Below, in pieces: positions 18,671-29,793 of a stretch of 64,000 nt of DNA. The stretch is from Leishmania mexicana MHOM/GT/2001/U1103 (lineage: Eukaryota > Euglenozoa > Kinetoplastea > Trypanosomatida > Trypanosomatidae): contig NC_018324.1 of the NCBI RefSeq assembly GCF_000234665.1, forward strand, positions 1,856,942 through 1,920,941, read 5' to 3'. Made by a program: the position numbers and the translations under genes. How positions within the stretch are numbered: the first letter of the stretch is position 1; each line of letters opens with the position of its first letter. The notes under the pieces were generated by a model. That model searched no databases. It saw nothing but the letters and a program-made list of their open reading frames with translations, and was not told the DNA's origin.

Positions 18671-21011
18671 AGTGAGGATGGCGCAGGGGGAGGGGGGGGC
18701 ACAACGCAGACAAGTAAGTGTGTAGCGAAGATATGAAAAGAGCAGCGACATGTGATGCTAATACAGCTGCGTGTTTGCGTGCGCACAGATGAATGTTGTT
18801 TGGCGCCCCTTTGTGCGTCCGTGGATGTTGCGTGTTGAACTCGGTGAAGCAGGCAACCACCAAGAGAGGAGAGAGGGAGCAGAGACCAAGGAAAACGCAC
18901 ACACACAAGAGCCTTCTCGATCCGTAACTGAGGCAAAGTAGCGAAACAGGTGAGCCAATGCCACATTCGATAAAAGGAAAAACGATGAACGACAACGGCA
19001 GCCATGAGGATGAGGACACACTCCCAAGGAGTGACAGAAGCAACCGCCTTTCCTTTTTTTTTGAGAGTCTGTGCTCACGCAGTCTCTACGCAGTCATGAG
19101 TTGATACAACGCTTCTGAAAGCAGCCCGTGCAGTCGACAGAAAGAGAAGGAAATGGGGAAAAGAAGATGCAAGGAACAGGTGAGCACGCCGTCAACAGCA
19201 TCTCGTGTCTCGCTTGCGCTGCACATGGCAGCATTGAGGCCATCGTTGAATTCATCCATGAGAAGTCCTAGAGCCGGAGGGCGAGAAAACCTGCGCGACT
19301 GCGTGAACGACAGAGAGAGTTGTATACACTTGAGCATGCGCTTTGTTTCGAAGCGCGTTTGCGCGGTGTTTTCATTTTGCTCAGCTCGGTTGAATATGTT
19401 GTGTGTATGCGTCTTCCTCCGCATCCCATCCTCGCGCGCGGTGAACAAGACCGACACCAACCTCACCAGGCGTGGCTGTCTTGGTCATCTCCCTCTAGTA
19501 GTCTATCTAACTCGACAAGTGAAAAAAAAGAAAACAATGGCTACCGAAACACGATCAACGACGATCTATCGCCTCTACACCACCACCACACACACACAAA
19601 CACACACATGCACGCATTCACAGCACATTTTGGCACGTCCGCCTCGGCATCAACAGCAAAGATAATATATAAACGGGTGAATGCAACCGAAAGAACAAGT
19701 ACGCACGAGAGAGACTCAGAGAGACTACCCAGTACCGCAACAGGCGACCTCCACATCTCGACGATGACAGAGAGGGAAGAAGAGAGGCGTACGTGCTACC
19801 GTGCTGTGGCCTCCAAGTCACAGAGAAGAGTTCCACAGCCGAGAAGAAGGATCTGGAGAGCGAGAAAGAAACGTGCGCACACACGCGCCAAAAGTGGAGA
19901 CGACTGAGTAGAGAACGGAGTGGAGCAAGAAGGGAAGATGCGGGCGTGGGAGGGGGTGCATGAAAAGAAAAAGGCAGCAAGCAAGACAAGCGCAAAACAG
20001 CAGCCACAGAATAAAAAAACGACAACAAGTCGCGCCGACCGGCCCGCATTCATGTGCGATGAAGCGCAAAATAGAAAAAGAGATTAAAACAGCAAGTAAG
20101 ATACCGTGGCGGTCCTCAACGATAGTCGAGAGAAGAGGGGAGTGGAGTGAGATGCGTGTGTCTGCGTGGGGGAGGGATGGGAAGTGGACGGAGGGTTGCA
20201 CATGCACGCCTATGCACCTGAGGCATGAAATCTTCAGGGTACAACTAGCAAAGGCTAAGTGAAACAACATGCGCACACGCGAATCGAGTAGAGAACAGAA
20301 AAAAACGGACGATTGTGGCTGGCTCAAGGGCAATCACCGCAAAGCGACCCAAAGGAGACAATGTTACTTAGCAAAGTAAATAATAAAAGAACTGCAGCAG
20401 TGAGACAGAGAGAAAAAATCGGTGCGGCACTGGAGTACGCCCACGTCTTGAGTGTTGGCTGCCTCAGAAATCGTCTCTGCCCCGCCCCCACATCCTGTCG
20501 TTACCCATTCGCATTCCCCCCCTCCGCCCCCGTCCGGTGTATTCTCAAATCGTCTCGCCCCTGCTCTCACCTGCATCTGGCAGACACAGCGCGCCAATGG
20601 GATACGTCTAAACACACACACACACGAGACAGTGCGGGACATCGCCGGGTGCATCACTAGGGAAGGGGACGGGCGGGAGGAAAAGCCCTGGAGGCCAAGA
20701 CATATGTGCACCGCGGCACATCAGCGCAATATTCCGTAACGGGTGAAGAAGGTGGACGAAGACTCCGGACTGCACAAGATGCCGTGTGTGCACGGAGCGT
20801 GAGGAGAGGGGGGTGGCTGTGAGGAACAGGTTTTCTGACCGGTGCTGACATGGAGTGCAGCAGAGAAAAAATGAGACCACGTGAAGTCAAGAGTGAGGAA
20901 AAGGGTGGGGGGACGGCGTACTCTCCTCGCCAGACCCTACAGCTGAACGGCAAGACCGTTCACTGATGCCGTCCCATTCCCGCTCTCACACATAGCGCGC
21001 AGTTGTGTCCA
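18671..21011 (-). other. Intergenic spacer, decayed gene to CH-domain gene
   Basis: About 2.3 kb without a supportable gene. It is A/G-rich on the + strand over long stretches (18870-18920, 19690-20010), giving CT-rich minus-strand sequence. It has CA repeats near 19587-19608 and 20611-20626. The many minus-strand open frames are Ser/Leu/Phe/Cys-rich products of pyrimidine tracts. Confidence 0.55.
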
Positions 21012-23144
21012 CTACACTTCCAACCTCTCCAGTCCCTCTAAGGCCTCATCGATCTCAACCCACCGCTGGTGCTTGCCGGCATTGCGCAGAAACAGCCTCT
21101 TTTGAATAATACGCAGGAACACAACACGCCTGCTCGCATCGAGGCGGTTGTACAACACATACTCGCCGGATGTGGCCGTGACAGTTCGAAAGCGCCAAGG
21201 AGACTGGCGGTGCTTCTCGTAATGCGCATTCAAATGACGACCCAGGGCAACATCGATGCCGTCCCAGTGCCGGCTATGGTATCGCGGCGGCTGTGTGGCT
21301 TCCAAGGGTGTGCTCGTACTCTTCCACACGACGCGTGGGCCTGTCTTCTTGCGATGCTCAGCAACCACCTTTTCTTCCATCGGCGTCGCCTTCGCTGGGT
21401 GGATCATGCCGTCGCGCAGGTAAAAGACGCGGCCGCCGCCATCGCTGTCCTCACCACCACTACGGCGCCTCTCCGATGGCGCCGCATCGGACACGTCTGT
21501 GCCCCGTGCCTCAGTCCTGTCCTCTGGTGTCTCGGCTGGCTGTGCAACGGCGGTGCTCGGCGCCGCTGCCGTCAGCGCCTCGTCGCTGTTGGTGGGAGTC
21601 AACTGCGCGCTCGTCTGTGACACTTGCCCCACAGACGCGTTTGCCGGCAAGAAGTGCTCTCCGACATCTGTCGGTGCCGACAACACCCCTGGCTCTGTCG
21701 TGCCTTCGATGGCGCAAGTGCGCGGCGGAGGCATACACGCCAGAGACGCCGACACCCTCAGCGGTGTTTGGTCAGAAGGCAGCGTAGATGCTGATGTCGC
21801 CGCGGCCTTATCTTCGCCACCTTTGTCGTTCAACTTATCCGTGTCGCACACCGCTGCTGTGTCGGGGACAGTGCAGCGCACCAGTCCCTCGACTGCCACA
21901 TCGGGAGAGCCTAACTCGTGTTGTGTGAACGCACTCTCACCCGCGCATGGTGATTCCTGTGTAGGAGGCGTGGCGAAGTCGTGGCACTCGTCGCACGAAC
22001 GCACAGTCGGCGACGTGGTGGTGGGTACAGGGACTGTCTTGTTCGATGGCCAGTCCACCGGGTCATCGTGGCGCGCGACGGGGTTGGACATGCCCTCATC
22101 GGCCTCTGCCTCTTGCACGATGCGGTCCAGATCAAGCCGGGTAAGGCGGTTTTGCTGTTGCTCAATTTCGTGCTCGTACATAATAATGTTTGGCGCGTCC
22201 TTGATGGTGCCACCGCTGTAGGCGATGCGCGCTATTGACATCACGCATGTCACCACCTGCCGGTCGTTCTTGCCGTCTACCAGATCCGAGACGGTGAAGA
22301 GTTGCGCGTCGACAAGGTTGTAGCGCCTCTTCGCTGTCGTCAGGAATGTGGCTACGTTGTCGCGAACGAAGAAGCCTGTTGTCCGCTTCGGTAGCTTCAG
22401 GTCCTCGTCAGAGACGGGAGGGCTTTCCATCTTCTGCAGCAGCACGTGCAGTACGACACCAGAGCGCAGGGCGTCGACGAAGTTGGGCATCGACAACACA
22501 TCCGCGTTGTACTTGACTCCCACCATCTTCGCCACCCACTCACGCACCTCCTCGGCGATGATTTCGTCCAGGTCCTCACGCGTCGGCGCTCCACTCAGCT
22601 TACTGGGTGGCCGGGCTAACATAAGAGAGGAGTCAGACGCCTTTTCCATCACATCGCCGCTGGTTGCCAGAAGTGTGCTGCTCGTCATGCTGGTCTCGTT
22701 CACCTGGATGTGGTGCAGCGAGCTGGCCGCTTGCCCCAGCTCTGACTCCCCCTCGAGGACCTTGCACTGTGGACTTGAGTGGTTGCCGCGCGAGGCTAGC
22801 AGAGCACGCCTATCGAGGTGCTGCACACTGTACTTCCGCTCCAGCGAGCGCAGGGCGTCGCGCTCGGTGAAACCTTTCATCTCGCTTTGCCGAATTACGC
22901 TTTCGACATCCGCATCAGTGGCGTTGGGGACGGCCTCGCGCATTCGCCTCGCCACCGTCTCTCGCTGTGGCAGTTTTTGGATCTTAAAAAGCTGATAAAG
23001 GTCGTCGAACAGCTCGGCGGGGGTCTGGCCGGCTTTTTGGGCCAGCGCAACCGAGTCCTCAACCTTGTTGACCTTAGAAAAGTCATAGATGCGAAAGATC
23101 TCCCGGAGGTCCTCCTTGTCTTGCTTTGTGAACCCTGCCGACAT
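21012..23144 (-). CDS. Calponin-homology (CH) domain protein
   Basis: A 710-residue protein from the preferred ATG at 23144 (MSAGFTKQDKEDLREIF); an upstream in-frame ATG at 23201 adds 19 hydrophobic, non-conserved residues. The N-terminal ~110 residues form a compact helical region (DLREIFRIYDF, then VARRMREAVPNATDADVESV). A CH domain lies at about 193-309: EVREWVAKMVGVKY, LRSGVVLHVLLQKM, FFVRDNVATFLTTAKRRYN and LFTVSDLVDGKNDRQVVTCV, the arrangement of a single type-3-like CH domain. A long Ser/Thr/Ala/Pro-rich linker (about 360-600) follows, then a compact C-terminal segment (SPWRFRTVTATSGEYVLYNR to the end) that could be a small beta domain. Single CH domains bind actin, microtubules or signalling partners. 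The domain is secure, the function unknown. Confidence 0.75.
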   Translation of the reverse strand: MSAGFTKQDKEDLREIFRIYDFSKVNKVEDSVALAQKAGQTPAELFDDLYQLFKIQKLPQRETVARRMREAVPNATDADVESVIRQSEMKGFTERDALRSLERKYSVQHLDRRALLASRGNHSSPQCKVLEGESELGQAASSLHHIQVNETSMTSSTLLATSGDVMEKASDSSLMLARPPSKLSGAPTREDLDEIIAEEVREWVAKMVGVKYNADVLSMPNFVDALRSGVVLHVLLQKMESPPVSDEDLKLPKRTTGFFVRDNVATFLTTAKRRYNLVDAQLFTVSDLVDGKNDRQVVTCVMSIARIAYSGGTIKDAPNIIMYEHEIEQQQNRLTRLDLDRIVQEAEADEGMSNPVARHDDPVDWPSNKTVPVPTTTSPTVRSCDECHDFATPPTQESPCAGESAFTQHELGSPDVAVEGLVRCTVPDTAAVCDTDKLNDKGGEDKAAATSASTLPSDQTPLRVSASLACMPPPRTCAIEGTTEPGVLSAPTDVGEHFLPANASVGQVSQTSAQLTPTNSDEALTAAAPSTAVAQPAETPEDRTEARGTDVSDAAPSERRRSGGEDSDGGGRVFYLRDGMIHPAKATPMEEKVVAEHRKKTGPRVVWKSTSTPLEATQPPRYHSRHWDGIDVALGRHLNAHYEKHRQSPWRFRTVTATSGEYVLYNRLDASRRVVFLRIIQKRLFLRNAGKHQRWVEIDEALEGLERLEV

Positions 23145-23853
23145 GGGTGACAACCACTGCAGATACAGCGAGAGGGGAAGCGGAGTGGAAGACGCGTGCA
23201 CACAGACAGGTCACCTAGAAGCTGGTGTAGATCCTGTACGTTTTTTTTTTGAAGGGGGAGGGGTGAGGGAACGCACCGGTGGAAAGCAACGAGAGAGGGG
23301 GAGAGGTGGGGACGGTTGACAGGGTTTCCCTCTCTTTTCTGCGGTAGAACTGCCGCACTAGAAGCTTCCTCTTCGCAACACGGCTAGTTGCACGGGGTGT
23401 TTTGCGCTGAAGTTTCGCAACACACAAGCGCGGCTGCCAGTCAAAGGACACTGAAGAAGATGACGCACGGCGGACATAACAAATAGACACAGAGGAGCCA
23501 AGAGAGATGTAAGCGTCAAGACGAGCGTAGGTCAGTGGCGGAGAGGGTAGCAGTTGTGGAGATCGCCAACTATCCTTCCTCCGAGTCGCCTGGAAAGACG
23601 CCTCTTTCGCCAGACAGAGAGAAACAGGGGCCCCACAGTCCACGAAACAAAGTATCTCGCCAACCGGAAGAGCCGCAAAACTCATCTCGTGCGACTCGCC
23701 AACCTACGCCGCCAGCTATCTTTTTATCGCACCTCTCTCTCATTCTCACCCCTTTCACCGCCCAGCGATGTCAGCTGTCCATCACACACACGAATAAGAG
23801 CGCCGTCAAGGCCGATACAAGAGCGATACCTTTTTTTGTTGTTTGCTCGACAA
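23145..23853 (-). other. Intergenic spacer upstream of CH-domain gene
   Basis: About 700 bp with no supportable gene. It has a T-run at 23242-23250 and a GA-rich + strand run (23251-23310), together a likely polypyrimidine and splice region for the CH-domain transcript. A T-rich stretch (23829-23842) borders the 563-bp repeat that follows. Confidence 0.5.
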
Positions 23854-24416
23854 CTTGCCCACTCCCTCGCCCGAGCACGTCAGCAAAGCGTATGTGCGCA
23901 TGCACACCCACCGCTCCCCAGCCACTGCTACACCGCGGCTCAATCCTGGTCGACTAGCGCGAAGCCGTCTGCCGCTGGCTCGGGCCACGCGTCTTGCGGG
24001 CTCCTGTCGCTCTAACTCGTCCCTTCCTAGCATACGTGCCGCGCGGCTGCCGCCACACGGACTCGGCTGGGAAATGCATGCCTTGATTCAAGCGGGCCGC
24101 GGCGAAGGGTGCTGCTCGAGCACAGACGCAACGCCGGATCGGCCGCCCTCACCAAAAAAGCAGGCGTGTCGGAAGCGCTGGCGGGGGGCGGGGGAGGGAG
24201 AGAGTGGGAGCACACCACAGCGCTAGAAGAGTTAGCGCACGGCACACCATCTGCACGCCATTCTGTCGCTCCCAGTCACCCCCGCCGCTGCAGGAATCCA
24301 AACCACGGAAAGGTGCCCGTGCGCATCTGGGCGAGGATAAACCCCAGGCATCTCGTAACCACCACATCCTCGCACTCCTGGTGCGGGACTGCCGCTGTCC
24401 AAGTAGCGCTTGTGGT
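23854..24416 (-). repeat. 563-bp dispersed repeat, copy 1
   Basis: This stretch matches 44775-45337 base for base apart from about four substitutions that I could see (for example near 24075, 24368, 24373 and 24380) and no indel. The flanks are unrelated. In both copies the low-coordinate side abuts T-rich + strand sequence, so on the minus strand each copy is followed by an A-rich stretch, as expected for a retroposon inserted in the sense orientation of the minus-strand unit. A 12-bp inverted repeat (24355-24366 with 24411-24422) spans the high-coordinate edge of this copy. It may be a SIDER-class element or a fragment of one; the family is not proven. Its open frames are not convincing genes. 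Confidence 0.85.
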
Positions 24417-24480
24417 GGTTACCGGTAGTGAATCTTTGTTGACGGGAGAGCACCTCAGTGTGGTATCCGAGGGTAGAGAA

Positions 24481-24990
24481 ACCTAGTCTTTCGGGCGGAG
24501 CCAAGCAGGAGCACTGTTCCGTGTCGATGCGGAGCCACTTCTGGTGGCTTGACAGAGACAAGCGCCGACGGGGTGCGGAGTTCAGAGCAATGTATCGGTG
24601 CTGCTCTCGGCGGTCAGGCACTGGATCGTGTGGCGTCGAAGCGGTCTGTAGCAGTGAGTGCATCTGTGCTGTGCAAATAGCTGGCAAACTGTCAACCCAT
24701 TCGGAAGGTATCTCTCACCTGGTCCTCTCACTGCACCGCGGTGTGGGCAGCCTGAGTGCGTCACCCCGAGATGGGTGGCGCACCACGTTGCGACCGGCAG
24801 AATGGGAACGGCTGTGAGGCGACCTGCGGAGCGGGTGGCCAGAGTTCGAGGCAGGGGAGTCCTTTGCCCACATGACCGGGTCGGCGCACCGTTGTAGCGC
24901 GTGTAAGTCTAGCGCTGATTCGCACCACGCGAATGAGGCGGTGCTGGTGGGGGGGGGGGGCATGTCACAGGACTGGTGGACGGTAGAGTG
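24481..24990 (+). repeat. Degenerate SIDER-like retroposon, copy B
   Basis: This copy carries the 34-bp core (24585-24618) shared with copies A and C, and a 19-bp block (24809-24827) identical to one in copy C (55163-55181, minus). Orientation by the core is +, antisense to the surrounding minus-strand genes. It sits head to head against copy 1 of the 563-bp repeat and ends near a 12-base G-run (24949-24960). Boundaries are approximate. Confidence 0.55.
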
Positions 24991-25132
24991 GGATGTAAGC
25001 TAACGTTGCGTCACAGAAAATGAGCACGTGGGAGCTGGAAAAAATGGGGAAAACGCTTGTGTGACTCGCCGAGAGCAACTAGAGCGCTCTTCACGACGCC
25101 ACCGATTCGTCATTCCACACCCCTGCACCTCT

Positions 25133-26278
25133 TCATGGCTGGGCGATGATGGACGCAATGTCGTAGTACGGGGCGCTTGTCGCGGGTGCCTGTACACCCT
25201 TTTCCGTGATGATCCCGCCAGTGATCAGTTCACCTGGCGTGATGTCGAAGACAGGGTTCCAGATGGACAAGTGTGGTCCATCCGCCACAACGCGCTGCTT
25301 TGTCACCATGTTCGTTGTGATTTCCGTCGGCTCGCGCTCTTCAATCTCGACGTGGTTGCCGCTAGCGGTCTTTGCGTCCAGCGTCGTGGTAGGAGCGGCG
25401 ACATACAGCTTCACCCCGTGAAACATGGCCGACACCGCTAAGTTGTACGTACCGATCTTGTTCGCCGTGTCTCCGTTCTGGCAAATGCGGTCGGCACCAA
25501 CGACGATGGCGTCGATCTTGTTATTCTTCATCAGTGACGAGGCCGCGCCGTCGCAGATGAGCGTGCACGGGATGCCCTCCTGCACACACTCGTACACTGT
25601 GAGTCGAGCACCCTGGTTCCACGGCCGAGTCTCACACGCATACACCTTCTCGAGGTTGCCGTCGTAGAAGAGTTGGCGCACGACGCCGAGTGCCGTGCCG
25701 TAGCGTGACGTTGCGAGGGCGCCGGTGTTACAGATGGTGAGAATGCTCACCTTGTCGCGGCCTTCGGCCTTGGCAGCAGCAAAAATATGCGCTGCGCCGT
25801 GCTGCATAATGCCCTCGTTAAAGGCCACATCCTTTGTGTACACCGCCTCCGCCAGCTCTACGAAGGCCTGCGCCACCTCGGCAGCCGCCTTCGTCAGGTC
25901 AAGTTTATCCACCTGCGCCTTAAGGTCGCGCAGGCAGTTGAAGAGGTTCACGGCGGTCGGTCTGCTAGTCATCACAAAGTCACAGCTCGTCAGTAGGAAG
26001 GTCTGCACCTCACCACCGCTCTTGAGCTCGCCGTTGGCAACTTTTCTCTGGGTCGCCACGGCAATGCCGAGTGCGGCGCTGACAGCGATTGCCGGAGCGC
26101 CACGGACGCGCATCTCCTTGATGGCCGACCAAATATCTTCCACGGTGAGGACATCGTCGAATACGGTCTCGAGAGGCAGCTTCCGCTGATCCAGCAGGCG
26201 CAGAGAACCAGGCGTGTACTTGATCGACTCCAGCGTGGCGTGATGCGGTTTGGACATCATGACCGTCGATAGTTCCAA
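25133..26278 (-). CDS. mtnA: Methylthioribose-1-phosphate isomerase (eIF2B-alpha-like fold)
   Basis: A 381-residue protein. MTNA converts 5-methylthioribose-1-phosphate to 5-methylthioribulose-1-phosphate in the cytosolic methionine salvage pathway that recycles methylthioadenosine from polyamine synthesis. The family marks are all present: the phosphate-binding RGAPAIA at 59-65, a conserved NEGIMQHGA at 154-162, the catalytic cysteine in [10 protein letters not shown] (Cys183), [10 protein letters not shown] at 214-223 and the catalytic aspartate in VVGADRI (Asp263), followed by [11 protein letters not shown]. These separate it from the regulatory eIF2B subunits, which lack the Cys/Asp pair. 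The length is close to the family norm. The start is either the first ATG or MSKPHH eight codons in; both precede the conserved domain. A Leishmania major MTNA structure exists as I recall it, from chromosome 36. Confidence 0.92.
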   Translation of the reverse strand: MELSTVMMSKPHHATLESIKYTPGSLRLLDQRKLPLETVFDDVLTVEDIWSAIKEMRVRGAPAIAVSAALGIAVATQRKVANGELKSGGEVQTFLLTSCDFVMTSRPTAVNLFNCLRDLKAQVDKLDLTKAAAEVAQAFVELAEAVYTKDVAFNEGIMQHGAAHIFAAAKAEGRDKVSILTICNTGALATSRYGTALGVVRQLFYDGNLEKVYACETRPWNQGARLTVYECVQEGIPCTLICDGAASSLMKNNKIDAIVVGADRICQNGDTANKIGTYNLAVSAMFHGVKLYVAAPTTTLDAKTASGNHVEIEEREPTEITTNMVTKQRVVADGPHLSIWNPVFDITPGELITGGIITEKGVQAPATSAPYYDIASIIAQP

Positions 26279-26823
26279 GAGGGATGGATTGAGAGGGGTG
26301 GAGGGGGTGGTGCAGGCAGCGGGAGAGAAACCCTTCTGGAGAGGCGGCGGGGTGAGAATTCAAGAGCGATTTCTTACTCTGTATGGGTAGGTTTCTTTGC
26401 GCGCTTCTCTCAGTTTGGCGTGTGCGGCGCTTGTCTTGTGGTTGGGTTGGGTTGTAAGGAGGAGAGGGTCAATGGTAGCGCGGGACTTCGGTGGATGACA
26501 GAACACAAAAACGCCAAAGTGAAGACAGGAGAGGCAGAAAGGAGTGGAGATAAAAGACAACGGCGTCGCGCACGGGAGGCATGGCGCGTCTACCGGGAGT
26601 CCCTCCCTCCCCCCACCCCTAAAAGAAAAGCGCATGAGCAGAGAGTACCGCGCCTCCCATGCTTTACATCGATCCACCGTACTCGCGGTGCGAATGGCGA
26701 GGCAGTCGAGCCACGGACTGTTTTTTTTTCTTTCTTGCTTTCTTCTTCGTGCGCTGTGACACAGTTTGCCGTGCGAGCGTAGCAGCACCGCTGCAGTAAG
26801 AGGGGAAAAAAAGAAATGACTGC
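26279..26823 (-). other. Intergenic spacer upstream of mtnA
   Basis: About 545 bp without a supportable gene. + strand purine runs at 26277-26330 are pyrimidine tracts on the minus strand immediately upstream of the mtnA start and probably direct its trans-splicing. A T-run lies at 26721-26730. Confidence 0.5.
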
Positions 26824-27312
26824 TCACATGATAAACAAGCTTCCATAGCTAAGTGGGCCCTGCAGACTAAAACACACGAGCTCGAAACAACAACCACGAG
26901 GTATCAGTGCGCAAAAAAAAAGTTTCTTTTTTTTGAATGTTTTTATTATTTTCCCGGGTCGCCTCGGTCGGGTGGTAGGCGGTTTACCCTCGGCAGCCAA
27001 TGCACGCGAGAACGGCAATCTTGGGCAAACGGAGTTGGAGCGCGGCTTATCCCGCTTCACTGCTACGTACGGCAGCATCACCGTAATTATGGCCACAAAG
27101 GCGATCATTGCGGCCAGCGCCACGGCAAAAAGTGAGGATTCTGTCGCTGATGAATACGAGAGCTGCAATAAAGCCGTGTGCAGCGAGCATATACGTGCGC
27201 TGACGCTCCCGCGAACCTCTTCCAGTAGCCCTTGCATAGGATTACTCATGCGACGATGGACAGTATTACACGCCCGACGAGACACAGATGCCAAAGTCGA
27301 TGATGCGTTCAT
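26824..27312 (-). CDS. Small single-pass membrane protein, hypothetical
   Basis: A 162-residue open frame from the ATG at 27312 (172 from 27342). It has a basic, amphipathic N-terminal ~45 residues, a clear hydrophobic segment at about 60-82 (SLFAVALAAMIAFVAIITVM), then a basic, Pro-rich tail. Codons through the membrane segment have reasonable third-position G/C, unlike the surrounding spacer. The frame runs through a poly-Lys stretch encoded by an A-rich homopolymer near 26920-26940, so the true C-terminus could differ if that run contains a sequencing error. The N-terminal pattern would allow mitochondrial or ER insertion. I do not recognise the family. The opposite strand has a competing 133-residue frame with worse composition. 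Confidence 0.42.
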   Translation of the reverse strand: MNASSTLASVSRRACNTVHRRMSNPMQGLLEEVRGSVSARICSLHTALLQLSYSSATESSLFAVALAAMIAFVAIITVMLPYVAVKRDKPRSNSVCPRLPFSRALAAEGKPPTTRPRRPGKIIKTFKKKKLFFCALIPRGCCFELVCFSLQGPLSYGSLFIM

Positions 27313-28351
27313 TAAACGAAACAAGCGGGCATAGCAAGGCATTCTCGCCCTCCTGCTTTCCGCTACGGTTTGGGGGGAGGGAGCGTGTCCAACAATAGGA
27401 GTAATCTACAGTTTCTCAAGAGAGTTCCGCTCGATGCATGATGACTGAGGGGTGCGTGTTGGTGTAACAATCATGCCAGGAGGCGATGTCAAGACAAGGA
27501 CAGGGAAGAGAGAATAAGGATTTAGGGGCGGTAGGCATGGAGTTTGAAAACTGACCGCAAAAAAAAAACAGACACAAACTGCCACACCTTCCCTTCTCTC
27601 CGTTTGCTGTCATCCCGCACCATCGCCCGATGAATGTCCGGCAGCTGACGATCGAAAAGGACCAAACAGACACGTGCAGGACATACATCAGCGAAGAAGA
27701 CACACACCAACCGTGGATGCGAAATCGATCTTTCCCATTAAGGAGACGAGCACGAAAGGGGAGACAGGTATATATGTGTGTGTGGAAGCGCAGACGTGCA
27801 GTCGCGAGGGTCGGGGGAGGGGAGTGATGACAGCAAGCCAGAGGAGAAATACACTCGCTGCGTGACCACAACTATGGAGCACGAACGACAACGTCACAGT
27901 ACTCTTCACCGACATCAAGTCTTCGCTCAATCGGAAAGCGACCATGACGGCACATTGGAGGAGTGCAGGAAAGCGTGAAACAGAAGGTGTCACTCACTTG
28001 CTCCGCATGATGGGATCCTGGCGTTAAAAATGAGAAGCAGCAAGAGCACCGCGTCAACGACAAGAAGACATATATATATATATATGCATATATGCTGCTG
28101 TTCCTCTTGCACACCCTAAGTGCGGCAAACATGAATGTGTACGTGTCTGCAACGTCAGCCAGGCGATGCGCACGGGAGAAGTGTGCGGAGGGGAGTAGCT
28201 CCAGAACGAGAGAGACAAACATATATGAAACCCATCCGAGTAGCAGAGAGTTCTTTCGGTACCTGTGAGCTCTGACGGCTCCCCGTGTCAATTTGCGTTG
28301 GGAGCCTCGTCCCTCCTCTTCGCTGTCGTCTTCATGGGAGAGACTTGCACG
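27313..28351 (-). other. Intergenic spacer, IMPACT-like gene to small membrane ORF
   Basis: About 1 kb without a supportable gene. It contains a TA-rich microsatellite at about 28069-28094 and an A-run at 27559-27568. The open frames are short and poorly biased. Confidence 0.5.
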
Positions 28352-29179
28352 TCACCTGACGGATTTCCGCTTCGCCGATGCCGCCATCCCTTTCTCTCGC
28401 TCCGGAATTGTCAGGAGCATGTCCTTTGTCACCTCCATGATGTGTTTGAAGCGGTCTGGCCCGAGAAGGATGCCTCCCCACCACCGCGTCACGACCACGA
28501 CGTAGCCATCGACCTGCAGATGGTCCAGCAGAAACATCATTTTGATGGATGCACCACTCTCTCCGTCGTCATCGCTGTCTTTCTGCAGGACGCCGTTCGC
28601 GTCAGTGAATCGGTACGCGTAAATTGTCGGGTGCGCTGCGCAAGCAATACTCTTGGTGGAGCGTAGATGCCCAACTACCTCCCGCACCTCATCGATCGAG
28701 TGAACGCGTGCCATGTGCGCCACGAAACGTGAGCGGCGGTCCACAATCCCCTCGCCTGACCAGATAGCAATACTTGTCTCTCGCCGGTGCTCCTCCTTCC
28801 GCTGGAGTTTACTCATCTCTTCCACCGCCTCATCCTGGCGAGCCTTATCCGCTCTCTCCTTCAAGTCCTTCAGCTCCTCCGCGACGCTCTGGGCCAAGGG
28901 AATGAGAAGCGCCAGCATTGGAATGCCCAGCGGGAGCTCATCGCGCATGCGTCTGTTTATTTCCTGAGAGAAGGCGCCGGCCAGCTGCGCGTTCGGGCTA
29001 GAAAGAAGGTAGAGTTGCGGGTAGCTTGCATCCGGGTACCCGTGTGGCGGGAGCGTCACTTGCAGCTCAAAGTGAAACGGCAAATGTACAACGACCGAGT
29101 CTGAGGTGCCCTCGTAGCGCTCGCACTCGTCGCTAAACATGCTCAAGATCATGTTGATCTCCTCCTCATGGGCGGACAT
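28352..29179 (-). CDS. IMPACT/YIH1-like protein (RWD plus UPF0029 domains)
   Basis: A 275-residue protein. The N-terminal RWD domain (about 1-112) starts with the typical EEEINMILSMFSDE and contains LPFHFELQVTLPPHGYPDASYP and PQLYLLS. A charged helical linker follows (about 113-150). The C-terminal UPF0029/IMPACT domain (about 150-265) has FVAHMARVHSIDEVREVV, AAHPTIYAYRF, DSDDDGESGA and VVVTRWWGGILLGPDRF. In yeast and mammals YIH1/IMPACT binds GCN1 through the RWD domain and so blocks activation of the eIF2-alpha kinase GCN2. That role here is an inference from domain order. The ATG at 29179 precedes the RWD domain directly. Domain assignment is firm. Confidence 0.88.
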   Translation of the reverse strand: MSAHEEEINMILSMFSDECERYEGTSDSVVVHLPFHFELQVTLPPHGYPDASYPQLYLLSSPNAQLAGAFSQEINRRMRDELPLGIPMLALLIPLAQSVAEELKDLKERADKARQDEAVEEMSKLQRKEEHRRETSIAIWSGEGIVDRRSRFVAHMARVHSIDEVREVVGHLRSTKSIACAAHPTIYAYRFTDANGVLQKDSDDDGESGASIKMMFLLDHLQVDGYVVVVTRWWGGILLGPDRFKHIMEVTKDMLLTIPEREKGMAASAKRKSVR

Positions 29180-29793
29180 TGTCAGCGCCGGATCACGCCC
29201 TTTGTAGAGCCTTCCGCGTGTGCTTCCATTCTATGTTCCCTTCCACTATGGTGGAAGAGCAAGCGAGCGAGTGCGAGTGGGTGAGCAAGAAACGGAATTG
29301 CACCCATGCGAGTGGTCCACGTCAGAGGGATATCACCCAGTGCGCACGTATGCAGATGCGCGATAGGCACATCCGTAGTTGACGAGCGAGAAGAGGAGGA
29401 GCCAAGCACACGATGGAAGAGAAAGAGGTGCTCTCCACGAAAAAGACGGAAACAGTCGACTTGCGGAGGCGTGTAGAAGCACAAAATGGGCGAGTGGCAA
29501 AGAGCCCCACGGAGGAGAGGTGCTGCTTCACGGTGGTCAGGCAAGCGCGCCACTGAGTGGCAATCAAGTTGGTGTCACGTGATCTGTCCATCGACACCGT
29601 TGCACGGTCACTGTTTGTGAGCATTTCTTTTGTTGGCTCTCTCCCTTAGCGCTGCATGGCTTGATGCCATGGCGTCAGCAAGCATCAACAAAGGTGGGGA
29701 GGTCGATGCAAAGGTGGGAGGACAAAGTACCAGAAACAGCACAACCGTGTCCAGACGCACATCACGCTTAGGTGGCTCACCTCGAGATGTCAC
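29180..29793 (-). other. Intergenic spacer, AlkB-family gene to IMPACT-like gene
   Basis: About 610 bp with no supportable gene. GA-rich + strand sequence (29380-29440) gives pyrimidine-rich minus-strand sequence upstream of the IMPACT-like gene. Confidence 0.5.
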
